Assembly (NCBI GenBank): GCA_011046405.1
Contig: DSAR01000472.1
Span: 1 to 11,913, forward strand
Length of the DNA: 11,913 bases
Reading direction: 5' to 3'
Source: Chloroflexota bacterium
GTDB lineage: Bacteria; Chloroflexota; Anaerolineae; B4-G1
Shown: positions 1 to 8,601 of the stretch, in pieces
How the letters are laid out: every line of letters begins with the position of its first letter
Numbering within the stretch: position 1 is the first letter of the stretch
Notes under the pieces: model-generated
What the model saw: the letters and a program-made list of their open reading frames with translations, nothing else
Told to the model about the DNA's origin: nothing
Databases searched by the model: none
Made by a program: the position numbers and the translations under genes

Positions 1-301
1 CGCCAGCATCCAGCATGCCGCGCACGTAACGCTCGTCGTCGTGGGCGCTGAGCGCCAGCACCTGCACCGACGGGCACAATCGCTCGATCTCCGCCGCCAC
101 CTGCGGCCCCTCGATGTCCGGCAGCTCGCAGTCGAGCACGCCCACATCCGGCGCCAGCTCCTCGACCAGCGCCAACGCCTCCTGGCCGTCCTCGGCCTCG
201 GCCACCACGTCGATATCGGGTGCCCGCTCCAGCAGCACGCGCAGCCCGACGCGCACGGTCGGGTGGTCGTCGGCTAAAAGCACACGGATTGATTGATCCA
301 T
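1..301 (-). CDS. Response regulator, NarL/LuxR-type receiver domain (3' part cut by window edge)
   Basis: Only the first 100 codons are in the window. They form a receiver (REC) domain that takes a phosphoryl group from a histidine kinase. The N-terminus IRVLLADDHPTVRVGL is typical of NarL/FixJ regulators and carries the acidic pair D11-D12. The predicted phosphorylation site is D57 in GVLDCELPD, and the conserved Ser/Thr is S85 in LALSAHDD. The domain ends at LDAG, where the invariant lysine and, by family, a LuxR-type helix-turn-helix should follow beyond the edge. The start is ATG at 301 with a GAGGGG ribosome binding site 6 nt upstream. It begins 24 nt after the stop of the glycosidase-like gene, so it is likely the third gene of an operon with the histidine kinase. 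The output domain is not visible; the NarL assignment rests on the receiver sequence alone. Confidence 0.9.
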   Translation of the reverse strand, partial: MDQSIRVLLADDHPTVRVGLRVLLERAPDIDVVAEAEDGQEALALVEELAPDVGVLDCELPDIEGPQVAAEIERLCPSVQVLALSAHDDERYVRGMLDAG

Positions 302-325
302 CGCAGTCCCCTCGTGTTAAGTCCA

Positions 326-1768
326 TTACTCCCGGCGCAGTAGGGCGTCGAATTCCTCGGCCGCGTCGAGCATGCGGCCCGGCTGGCGGGTCAGGCTAAA
401 GTATTGCCATTGGGTATCGTGAGGAAAGTAGTCCATAAACCAACACAGCGCCTTCACCTGCGGCTCCTCGTCGATCACGTCCAGCGCCGCGCTCAGCCAG
501 CCCTTGGGGTAGTTTTGCGCCGGGGGGATACCCTCGTCGGGCGCGAAGGTGTTGGTGGAGGTGACGTAGACCGGCAAGCCCCGCGTGGTGGGGTAGTCGT
601 TGATGATTGCCAGCCAGTCCCGGTAGACGCGGAAACCGGCCTGGGCGCCGTCCCACGCCTCGCGTCTCAGGTCGATCCTCGGCTCGTCTGCTCGGTCCTG
701 GCCCGCCATCTCCGGCGCGTCGGGGCGACCGGAAGCTTGCACAGCGAAACCATCCGGCGCGGCCAGCGGGATGCCCGCCGCTGCCTTGGCCCGCGCCGCT
801 TCATCCAGCGCGTCTGCCAGGGTGTTGAAGTAGTTGAGCCAGGGCGCGTCGATGGCGTACGTCGACTCGCCGTCCTGCTCCCGGTTCCAGGGCTGCAGCG
901 GGCCGACCAGCAGCCGTACCTGGGGATCCTCGGCCCGCATCACCTGGACGGCGTTGTCAGTGTGCGTCGCCTCCTCGCCGTAGCCATTGAAGACGCGGGC
1001 ATACCATTCTGGCGTTACGCCCTGGGCATTGTAGCCGCTGCCCAGGAAGTAGGCGTAGACATCGTCCAGCCGCTCGTCCCGCGCCAGCCGCTGCACGTAT
1101 TGCAGGTACTCGGTCAGCGCCAGTTGGTCGCCCTCCGCCGGCAGGCTCTGACCCTGGTCGTAGTCCACGCGCACCAGCACCCGCAACCCCTGCGCCGTGG
1201 CCCGCTGCACCCGCGCCGCCAGGTCGTCGATGCCCCAATGCGCCTCCCCGGCCAGGCGGGCGTAGGTCAGCTCCACGTCCCAGCCACTGCGCTCGCGCCA
1301 ATCCCGCTCTGGATTGGCGAAGACGACGCCCAGTTTGGTCGGCGTCTGACCGGCGGGTTTTGACGGGGTCGCCGTCCCCACCGTGGTATGTGCTCGCGCG
1401 ATGCAGCCGGTGTGGCAATCGTGATAGAAGATGATCTCAGCAGCCCCCTTTTCCGGGAACGTGAACGTCCACTTCCAGGTCCATGTGCCGCTGCGCCGCC
1501 GGGCGGGATTGATTGTCCAGTTCGCTTTTTGGATCGACTCACCATCGACGGTCAGTAGGACGTGGCTCCACGGCGCGTCGTCTGTGACCCAAAACGTCGT
1601 CTTCTGACCAGGCTGTGGCGAACTGGGATCGAGACGCATCTGGGGATAGCGTGTGGCGCTGCCTTTGGGGGCCAGGGTTACCTGTCCGGAGATCGGCAGC
1701 AGCCAGACTGCGCCGGTGAGGATCAGTGGGATGAGGAGCCACCACCAACGTTGCAAGCTGCGTTTCAT
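326..1768 (-). CDS. Membrane-anchored or secreted protein with Ig-like and TIM-barrel glycosidase-like regions, probable pseudoenzyme
   Basis: The protein has 480 residues. A short basic N-terminus and a hydrophobic helix at about 9-27 act as signal or membrane anchor, so the rest is extracytoplasmic. Residues about 45-130 look like an all-beta Ig-like module, with a close cysteine pair at C118 and C122 (HDCHTGC). Residues about 145-478 resemble a clan GH-A TIM barrel; strands can be read at LGVVFAN, LRVLVRVDYD, VYAYFLG, VRLLVGP, LPVYVTST and VKALCWFMDYF. In related proteins strand 4 ends in GNE and strand 7 in YITETN, which supply the two catalytic glutamates. Here these sites read GSG (243-245) and YVTSTN (401-406), so both glutamates seem absent and hydrolysis is doubtful. 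The start ATG has a GGAGAG site 6 nt upstream. It lies 69 nt after the histidine kinase and 24 nt before the response regulator. The exact family is not recognised; a carbohydrate-binding or sensing role is inference. Confidence 0.85.
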   Translation of the reverse strand: MKRSLQRWWWLLIPLILTGAVWLLPISGQVTLAPKGSATRYPQMRLDPSSPQPGQKTTFWVTDDAPWSHVLLTVDGESIQKANWTINPARRRSGTWTWKWTFTFPEKGAAEIIFYHDCHTGCIARAHTTVGTATPSKPAGQTPTKLGVVFANPERDWRERSGWDVELTYARLAGEAHWGIDDLAARVQRATAQGLRVLVRVDYDQGQSLPAEGDQLALTEYLQYVQRLARDERLDDVYAYFLGSGYNAQGVTPEWYARVFNGYGEEATHTDNAVQVMRAEDPQVRLLVGPLQPWNREQDGESTYAIDAPWLNYFNTLADALDEAARAKAAAGIPLAAPDGFAVQASGRPDAPEMAGQDRADEPRIDLRREAWDGAQAGFRVYRDWLAIINDYPTTRGLPVYVTSTNTFAPDEGIPPAQNYPKGWLSAALDVIDEEPQVKALCWFMDYFPHDTQWQYFSLTRQPGRMLDAAEEFDALLRRE

Positions 1769-1837
1769 ATATTCTCTCCAAATTCATCTCGCCAACAACC
1801 GAAAATAGGCGCGGGGTCGAAAATCCTGTAAAATTAC

Positions 1838-2956
1838 CTATTTCGGCATGATGGGCAGGACGAAACGTGCACAGACGCCCGTTTCCTTCCCCTCGACCTG
1901 GCTTTCGATGGTCAGTTCGCTCCTGTGACGGCGTAGGATCTCCTCTACCAGCGCCAGCCCCAGCCCGCTGCCTTCCACCTTCTGCGGTGCGGCGCGGTAG
2001 AAACGCCGTGTGACGTGAGGCAAATGTATGGCCGGGATGCCGGGGCCGGTGTCGCACACGGCGCATGCCACACTTTCTCCCTTCTGCTCTAGCGAGACCA
2101 CGGCCTCGTCGCCGGGCCGACAATGTTTGATCACGTTGTCCAGCAGGTTGAGGAAGACCTGTGTCAACCGGTCCCGATCGCCAACCACCAGCGGTATAGG
2201 TGTATTGGCCTGTAGAGAGAACCCGATCCGTTGCTCCTCAGCCCGGGGCGCGATCTGGGAAAGCGCCTGTTCCACGACCGCCATCAGATCGACCGGCCGC
2301 CACTCAAGTTCGGCGCTGGTCTCCAGGCGTCCCAATTCTAACATCAAGCGCGTCATGCGGGCCATACGTTGCGCCTCGTCCTTCAACATCCGCAGCGACT
2401 GCTGGCGAATCTCATCGGAGACGTCGGAAAGCTGCAATATCTCGAGGTGGGTCAACATGCCAGCCAGTGGGGTGTGCAATTCGTGGGAAAGGCCGTTGAG
2501 TAGATAGCGAGAGGCTTCCTCGGCTCGCTTTTGCTCGGTGATGTCGAGCAGGAAGACGACGTCCCAGTCGCGCCATGGCGTGATCCACCAGCGGGCGACT
2601 TTACCCGAGGGCAATGGGAGGCTGCGATAGCGGCCGAGACTGATCTCCGTTCCTCTCGCCGCCGAGCGATCCTTTTGTAGTGTAGCGACCCAATCGGCCT
2701 CCGGCAAGGCGACGGGCGTGCTCAGGTCGAGCAGGCGGCGGGCGTAAGGGTTGGCGTAGCGGTAAGCGTCTGCGCCGTCCAAAATCAGCCAGCCGAAAGG
2801 CGCCCGTTCTAATACCGGCCCGGCGCCCTCAGGATCGAACGTCGCGGCCTCCTGCTGCCGTCGACGCCGCCGGTCTAGCCAGACGATCCAGGCAGCGACG
2901 GCCCCTATCAGGATGAATAAGCTCGAAAGCAAGCAACGTAGATCGATAATAAGCAT
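1838..2956 (-). CDS. Sensor histidine kinase (one TM, PAS-like region, HisKA, HATPase_c)
   Basis: This membrane-bound kinase autophosphorylates on histidine and passes the phosphate to a response regulator. From the ATG at 2956 it has 372 residues. It shows one hydrophobic helix (about 3-26) followed by an RRRRR stop-transfer, a PAS-like region (about 50-140) ending in VFLLDITEQKRAEE, a HisKA H-box with H158 in LSHELHTPLAGML, an N-box LNLLDNVIKH, a G1 box CDTGPGIP, an F-box RRFYRA and a G2 box GSGLGLALVEE. All catalytic motifs look intact. There is no extracellular sensor loop. The frame stays open to an ATG at 3040, which would add 28 residues (400 total). I prefer 2956 because those residues translate an ATTCGTG repeat array and the membrane helix starts right after this ATG. 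Neither start has a clear ribosome binding site, so the start is uncertain. The likely partner is the regulator at the left edge. Confidence 0.9.
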   Translation of the reverse strand: MLIIDLRCLLSSLFILIGAVAAWIVWLDRRRRRQQEAATFDPEGAGPVLERAPFGWLILDGADAYRYANPYARRLLDLSTPVALPEADWVATLQKDRSAARGTEISLGRYRSLPLPSGKVARWWITPWRDWDVVFLLDITEQKRAEEASRYLLNGLSHELHTPLAGMLTHLEILQLSDVSDEIRQQSLRMLKDEAQRMARMTRLMLELGRLETSAELEWRPVDLMAVVEQALSQIAPRAEEQRIGFSLQANTPIPLVVGDRDRLTQVFLNLLDNVIKHCRPGDEAVVSLEQKGESVACAVCDTGPGIPAIHLPHVTRRFYRAAPQKVEGSGLGLALVEEILRRHRSELTIESQVEGKETGVCARFVLPIMPK

Positions 2957-2987
2957 AAGAATAATGTTTTTGAAATTCGAAGCCAAA

Positions 2988-3039
2988 ATTCGTGTTATTT
3001 GTCCATTCGCGACATTCGTGACCCAGAGATGTCGGGTCA
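2988..3039. repeat. ATTCGTG-type short repeat array plus hairpin
   Basis: Four related heptamers lie in the same orientation on the plus strand: ATTCGTG at 2988, ATTTGTC at 2997, ATTCGCG at 3005 and ATTCGTG at 3014, with a period of 8-9 nt. The last copy runs into an inverted repeat, TGACCC at 3019-3024 against GGGTCA at 3034-3039. The array sits directly upstream of the histidine kinase helix and overlaps the longest version of its reading frame. It looks like an intergenic repeat, not coding sequence. Confidence 0.6.
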
Positions 3040-3040
3040 T

Positions 3041-3253
3041 GAAGGCGTCTATTAGTGTAACAGAAAAGGGGGTGCTTGTCTAGCCTAACCTGGACGAGCC
3101 AGAGCCAATAATGGGCACGGACGGCACATTCTTGCTGATCGTGCAAGGTGATATTGGTTAGGCCCTGACAGTAGAGCCAGCGCCAGGCCGGACATACAAT
3201 CTTACAGAGGAGAGACCGGAGTATGCGGATTGTGAGCCGGCGTGCGCGTCGGC
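3041..3253. other. Intergenic region between the amylosucrase and histidine kinase genes
   Basis: I see no credible gene here. The stretch must hold the end of the amylosucrase transcript and probably the promoter of the signalling operon. It contains an 8-nt inverted repeat (GCCTAACC at 3083-3090, GGTTAGGC at 3156-3163) and a small hairpin CTTGC/GCAAG at 3131-3147. No convincing -35/-10 pair stands out. Confidence 0.5.

Positions 3254-3256
<3 letters not shown>
3233..3256 (-). terminator. Hairpin including the amylosucrase stop codon, possible transcript end
   Basis: TGAGCCG (3233-3239) pairs with CGGCTCA (3250-3256). Three inner pairs (one G-U) extend this to a 10-bp stem with a 4-nt loop. 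On the minus strand the TGA stop codon of the amylosucrase gene forms the base of the stem. No T-run follows, so it is not a standard intrinsic terminator. It may mark or protect the 3' end of the transcript. Confidence 0.45.
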
Positions 3257-5177
<1,921 letters not shown>

Positions 5178-5191
<14 letters not shown>

Positions 5192-6176
5192 TGTCAACCA
5201 GGCTATGTATAAACTGATCGACCTGTCGAGCGGCGGGCAGGGCCGGGATTGCGCCCCGGCGGGTCGTCGTGAGGGCGCCGACCGCGTTGGCGTAGCGGCA
5301 GAGCGTGCGCAAGTGAGCCTCACTTGGCCCATCATCGAAAATCGAGATCATATCAACCGGCGCATACTCAAGCAGTCCCTTGAGCAGCCCGGCGACGAAG
5401 CCATCGCCGGCCCCGGTCGTGTCCACCGCCCTGACCGGGAAACCGCCGACCTGGCCCGCGAAGTCGGCCGTCGCGTAGCGACAGCCGGCCTTCCCCAGGG
5501 TGACGATCAGCAGGCGCAGGTCAGGGTGCCAGAGTTGCTCGACCGCCTCGTCGAAATCGTCGGTCCCGGCCAGGAAGGCCAGTTCTTCCTCGCTGACCTT
5601 GATCACCTGGGCCAGCGGCCAGCCCCGCATGATGCCCTCGCGGGCGGCCTGGGCGCTGGCCCACAGGTTGAGCCGCAGGTTGGGGTCGTAGGAGATCAGT
5701 AGACCAGCCTCCCGGGCCGTCTCGACGGCGTGCAGGGTGGCCCCTCGGACCGGGTCGTCGATCAGGCTGATGGAGCCGTAATGGAAGATGCGCCCGTCGC
5801 GGATGTATGCCTCGTCTACCTCCGCTGGCGTGTACAGCATATCGGCGCTGGGATGGCGGTAGAACATGAACTCCCGTTCACCGTCGGCGCGCAGGGAGAC
5901 GAAGGCCAACGCGGTGCGCGCCTCGGCGGAAAAGCGCAGGGCAGCGGTGTCCACGCCGGCGTCCCGGAGCGTCTGGGCCAGGAAGTGGCCGAAGGCGTCG
6001 TCACCCACCTTGCCCATAAAGCCGGCCGATTTGCCTAATTTGGCCAGGCCCGCCGCGACGTTGGCCGGCGCGCCGCCGGGCGCTTTCTCGAAGGCCGGTG
6101 CCTCGCTCAGCGGGACGCCGGAGACGGTCGACACGAAATCGATCAACAACTCGCCCAGGGCGATTACTTCGGGCAT
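5178..6176 (-). CDS. PfkB-family sugar kinase, probable fructokinase
   Basis: The protein has 332 residues, normal for the family. It should phosphorylate a free sugar with ATP in the cytoplasm. The first PfkB signature is at about 34-66 (PGGAPANVAAGLAKLG, then KVGDDAFGHFL). The second, DTTGAGDGFVAGLL, starts at 252 with catalytic base D258 after the GAG anion-hole loop. The stretch ISYDPNLRLNLW (161-172) and the N-terminal ALGELLIDFV are typical of bacterial fructokinases. The neighbour amylosucrase releases fructose, and the two genes overlap by 14 nt, which supports fructose as substrate. The start ATG has only a weak purine-rich site (AAGAAAGAGA). The 207-nt gap from treT holds two structured elements, so this gene may have its own control. 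Another substrate, such as 2-keto-3-deoxygluconate, cannot be excluded from sequence. Confidence 0.93.
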
Positions 6177-6223
6177 GTTGTGTTCTCTTTCTTGTTGAGA
6201 GACTATTAAAAAATTCGCTCAGA

Positions 6224-6258
6224 GGCCCGTCCTCGGGCCAATTAGCGCCCCGGGACGG
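6224..6258 (-). promoter_or_regulatory. Mutually exclusive hairpins in the fructokinase leader
   Basis: GGCCCG (6224-6229) pairs with CGGGCC (6234-6239) around a 4-nt loop. The overlapping segment CCGTCC (6227-6232) can instead pair with GGACGG (6253-6258), with CGGGC/GCCCG-like pairing inside and single bulges. The two folds cannot coexist. On the minus strand the small hairpin is followed, 10 nt later, by a run of six T. This resembles an attenuator, though the T-run is further from the stem than in a standard terminator. Confidence 0.4.
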
Positions 6259-6307
6259 TGGCTAGAGCAATTATTTAGGGTGTGTTTCATTTCATTTGGG
6301 GCCAAGC

Positions 6308-6358
6308 TCGTAGTAGGCGATTGATCGCCGTAAAAGCGCGCTGAAGCGTGTACTACGA
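6308..6358. repeat. Cloverleaf-forming palindromic element (REP-like)
   Basis: An 8-bp outer stem TCGTAGTA (6308-6315) / TACTACGA (6351-6358) encloses two hairpins. The first is GGCGAT/ATCGCC (6316-6329) with a 2-nt loop. The second is CGCGCT/AGCGTG (6337-6350, one G-U pair) with a 2-nt loop. Only 7 unpaired bases (6330-6336) lie between them and each hairpin abuts the outer stem. The element lies between the treT stop and the fructokinase start. The design is that of a dispersed REP/MITE-like repeat; that it occurs elsewhere in the genome is inference. Confidence 0.6.
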
Positions 6359-6383
6359 ACAAGTCCCTCTGTGTTCTTTACCG

Positions 6384-7628
6384 TTACGCTCCCCGCATCT
6401 GGTTGAACAAGCGCAGATAATCGGCCAGGTGATGGGGCGAAAGGAAGTGCTGGCGCACGTGCTCGCGTCCGGCGTTGCCCATCTGCGCCCTTTCGTTGGG
6501 ATGTTGCAGGAGATAGAGCGTCTTTTCCGCGCATTCCTCGACCGTATCGACCAGGAAACCGGTCTCGCCGTCTAGGATCTGAAGCGGGATGCCGCCGACG
6601 TTGCCGCCCACGACCGGCACCCCCTTCCACAGCGCCTCGGTGACGACCAGGCCGAAACCCTCGCGGGTCGATTTCTGGATCACCACGTCGCTGACCGTCT
6701 GGAAGGCGTCCACCTCCAACGCGCCGACGCCGTGGAAATTGTGCAGAATGTGGATGTTGAAGTCTTCGCCGGCGTGCCGGATGGTCTTGTCCAGGTAGGA
6801 CCATCCCTCCGGGTCATCGGAGGCCATCGAACCGACCAGGGCCAGCTGGACCTCGGGCATCTGCTCCTTGACGATCCGGTAGGCGTCAATCACACCTAAG
6901 GGGTCTTTCCAGGGGTCGAAGCGGCTGACCTGGGTGATGAGGGGGCGGTCTACGTCGATACCGAAGCGCTTCACAATATCTCGCGCCCGTTCCATCGCGA
7001 TGGGCACGTTCTTCGGCGAGAGGGGATCGATCCGCGGTGGGATGATGGCCAAGTGCTCGAAGGAGACCCCCGGCCCCACGTATTGTTCCATCGTGAAGAT
7101 ACCCGCCTCGTACGCGTTGATATAAGGTGCGAAGAAATCCCAGTAGGCGGGATTGGGATGTGAGGTATCGATGTGGCAACGCCAGGCCCAGTGATCGCCC
7201 CCCTTCCCCTCGGTGTAGTGCAACATAGCGGCCGGTTGTGGGTCGTGGATGACGACGAAATCGTAATCCCCCTCGAAGTACTGGGCGTTCATCTCGTTGT
7301 AGCGGCGCCAGATATCCTTCATCTCATCGGTGAACGGGACGACCATCCCCTGCAACCCGTTGTGGCAAATCTTGGTCACGGTGTAGAATTCGTCCGCTCC
7401 CTGGATAACCTGCCACTCGGTCTCGATTCCTACGTCGTTCATCAACGGTGCCAGCGTGTAGAGCATCTCCGCCACGCCGCCACCAAAGGCCGTGGCGTTG
7501 ACGTGCACCACCCGCGCGCCTTCCAGCGGTTTGGCCAGGGCTTTGATCTCGGCGATGACCTCGTCGCCCACGATCAGTTGGTAATCGTCGAGTTGTTTCG
7601 GATCAAATTTAACTTTTTGCAACATCAT
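6384..7628 (-). CDS. treT: Trehalose-synthase-like glycosyltransferase (GT4, TreT family)
   Basis: The protein has 414 residues, standard for TreT. TreT joins NDP-glucose and glucose into trehalose in one reversible step in the cytoplasm. The N-terminal half has VVHVNATAFGGGVAEML (40-56) and LMNDVGIETEWQVIQG (62-77), which are characteristic of TreT. The C-terminal nucleotide-sugar domain has SRFDPWKDP (235-243, with R236 and K241 placed for phosphate binding) and the GT4 E-x7-E motif from E323 to E331 (REGFGLVVTEAL). The start is supported by an AAGGAG site at 7634-7639. Two ATG codons are adjacent (7628 and 7625) and either could be used. It lies 29 nt after the nucleotidyltransferase gene. 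In Thermococcus, TreT is encoded with a trehalose/maltose ABC transporter; the Agl-like transporter upstream fits a similar link. Direction in vivo (making or breaking trehalose) and nucleotide preference cannot be read here. A related disaccharide remains possible. Confidence 0.88.
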   Translation of the reverse strand: MMLQKVKFDPKQLDDYQLIVGDEVIAEIKALAKPLEGARVVHVNATAFGGGVAEMLYTLAPLMNDVGIETEWQVIQGADEFYTVTKICHNGLQGMVVPFTDEMKDIWRRYNEMNAQYFEGDYDFVVIHDPQPAAMLHYTEGKGGDHWAWRCHIDTSHPNPAYWDFFAPYINAYEAGIFTMEQYVGPGVSFEHLAIIPPRIDPLSPKNVPIAMERARDIVKRFGIDVDRPLITQVSRFDPWKDPLGVIDAYRIVKEQMPEVQLALVGSMASDDPEGWSYLDKTIRHAGEDFNIHILHNFHGVGALEVDAFQTVSDVVIQKSTREGFGLVVTEALWKGVPVVGGNVGGIPLQILDGETGFLVDTVEECAEKTLYLLQHPNERAQMGNAGREHVRQHFLSPHHLADYLRLFNQMRGA

Positions 7629-7657
7629 TCGAACTCCTTGTTGGTAGTGCCAGACAT

Positions 7658-8179
7658 CTAAGTTTTCGCTCTTTTTCCCATCTCCACCTGCCCCAGGTAA
7701 ATGAGGGATTCCAGATCGTCGATTTCATCTGGGACGTAGCGGGATACGACCTCCCGCACCCGCTCCAACTCCTCCTTGGAAGCCAGGCCTAGCATCCTCG
7801 TCAAGTCGCCAAAGTCTTGGCCGCGAGAAGCAGCCATCTTCATCAACACCAAGAACGGAAGGTCCAAAACAGGGTAGCCTGCCGGATCCTTTCGCGGATG
7901 AGCCAAAGCCTCATCCATCCAGGGATAATCACCCAGAATCACATCCAACTCCACGCCCTCAGGCGAACGGGCTAAAAAGCCAGGAATAGATAGAGTCGAG
8001 ACGCGGCGATATCCCGCAGCCTCCAACCGCTCCCAAACTTTATCACTGTCCTGGCGGTGTATTAGGATGTCCAGATCGTTGGTGGCTCGCTCTGGCATAT
8101 AAGCGCGGGTGGCAACCCCACCGACAATGGCCCAGGGAATGCCCTTGAGAATAGGCCGCAGATCAGGCCAGGGGTACAT
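7658..8179 (-). CDS. Nucleotidyltransferase-fold protein (MNT/AbiEii-like)
   Basis: From the chosen start the protein has 173 residues. It shows the minimal nucleotidyltransferase core: WAIVGGVATRAY with G20-G21, then TNDLDIL with D35 and D37, and a third acidic residue D79 in GVELDVILGD. The later segment LVLMKMAASRGQDFGDLTRML matches the lysine and aspartate motif after the core in AbiEii-like and related small transferases. Such proteins move nucleotides to a protein, RNA or small molecule; some are toxins. The target is unknown here. I chose ATG 8179 because AAAGGAGGA at 8185-8193 lies 5 nt upstream. The same frame stays open to an ATG at 8347 without a good site, giving a 229-residue version whose first 56 residues are not part of the fold. 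It precedes treT by 29 nt and may be co-transcribed with it. A functional link to sugar metabolism is not evident. Confidence 0.85.
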   Translation of the reverse strand: MYPWPDLRPILKGIPWAIVGGVATRAYMPERATNDLDILIHRQDSDKVWERLEAAGYRRVSTLSIPGFLARSPEGVELDVILGDYPWMDEALAHPRKDPAGYPVLDLPFLVLMKMAASRGQDFGDLTRMLGLASKEELERVREVVSRYVPDEIDDLESLIYLGQVEMGKRAKT

Positions 8180-8193
8180 AGCCGTCCTCCTTT
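8180..8193 (-). promoter_or_regulatory. Strong ribosome binding site setting the nucleotidyltransferase start
   Basis: On the minus strand AAAGGAGGA (8185-8193) stands 5 nt before ATG 8179. It is the best Shine-Dalgarno match in the window and argues that translation starts here, not at the in-frame ATG at 8347. Confidence 0.7.
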
Positions 8194-8508
8194 GCAGAGA
8201 CTCAGGGGCGCTGCCAGTGCCTGGCTTGATACGCCGCTCACACATATTGATCATGATGCGCCGCCGCCGGGCTGGGGTCAGACGGCCGTCCGGGGCGACG
8301 GTGGCAATCGCCTGTGGAATGTCCTGGGGAGACTCTTCGGGTTTCATCGGATTATTTGTGACCGCGCAGACGAAAAGCTAATTGGCATTTAAGTCACCGC
8401 TTGCATTTTTCTGTAGCTTGTGAGCAAGCCTTGTAGGGGCATCCGCGCCTGCTCGCTGACTAGCGGGCTAGGTAGCTTGGACAAGACCTGATAGGTTTTG
8501 CAGAACTC

Positions 8509-8541
8509 GCTTTTTAGAGTCCAAATTGCTTTTTGTCCAAA
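8509..8541. repeat. Two-copy direct repeat, possible operator
   Basis: GCTTTTTGTCCAAA (8528-8541) recurs as GCTTTTTAGAGTCCAAA (8509-8525), the same sequence with a 3-nt insertion. The copies start 19 nt apart, about two helical turns, which would put them on the same DNA face. The position upstream of the nucleotidyltransferase and treT genes would suit a regulator site; no regulator is known. Confidence 0.35.
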
Positions 8542-8601
8542 CTGATTTCAGTCTAACGGTGCTTCTGTAAACCTGTCATGTCTGTGGCGATGCAAAGTGC
8601 G

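Noticed and set aside
404..1363. Open frame of 319 codons on the plus strand
   Set aside because: It lies antisense to the secreted glycosidase-like gene, has no recognisable domain and arises from high G+C codon bias.
1539..2123. Minus-strand open frame of 194 codons
   Set aside because: It spans parts of the kinase and the next gene in another frame, is rich in Arg and Gly, and shows no domain.
2988..3020. CRISPR array
   Set aside because: The units are only 7 nt with 1-2 nt spacers, and there are no cas genes.
5192..5335. 48-residue N-terminal extension of the amylosucrase
   Set aside because: It is Arg/Pro/Ser-rich, overlaps the fructokinase coding region, and family homology begins at the internal ATG at 5191.
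6308..6358. tRNA gene
   Set aside because: The fold is cloverleaf-like, but the element is only 51 nt and has no anticodon arm, T-loop motif or CCA end.
6292..6804. Minus-strand open frame of 170 codons
   Set aside because: It is a frame-shifted reading of the 3' part of treT that runs into the cloverleaf repeat.
7658..8347. Complete toxin-antitoxin or abortive infection system
   Set aside because: A nucleotidyltransferase fold is present, but no separate partner gene (HEPN or AbiEi-like) is seen; the in-frame extension alone is too little evidence.
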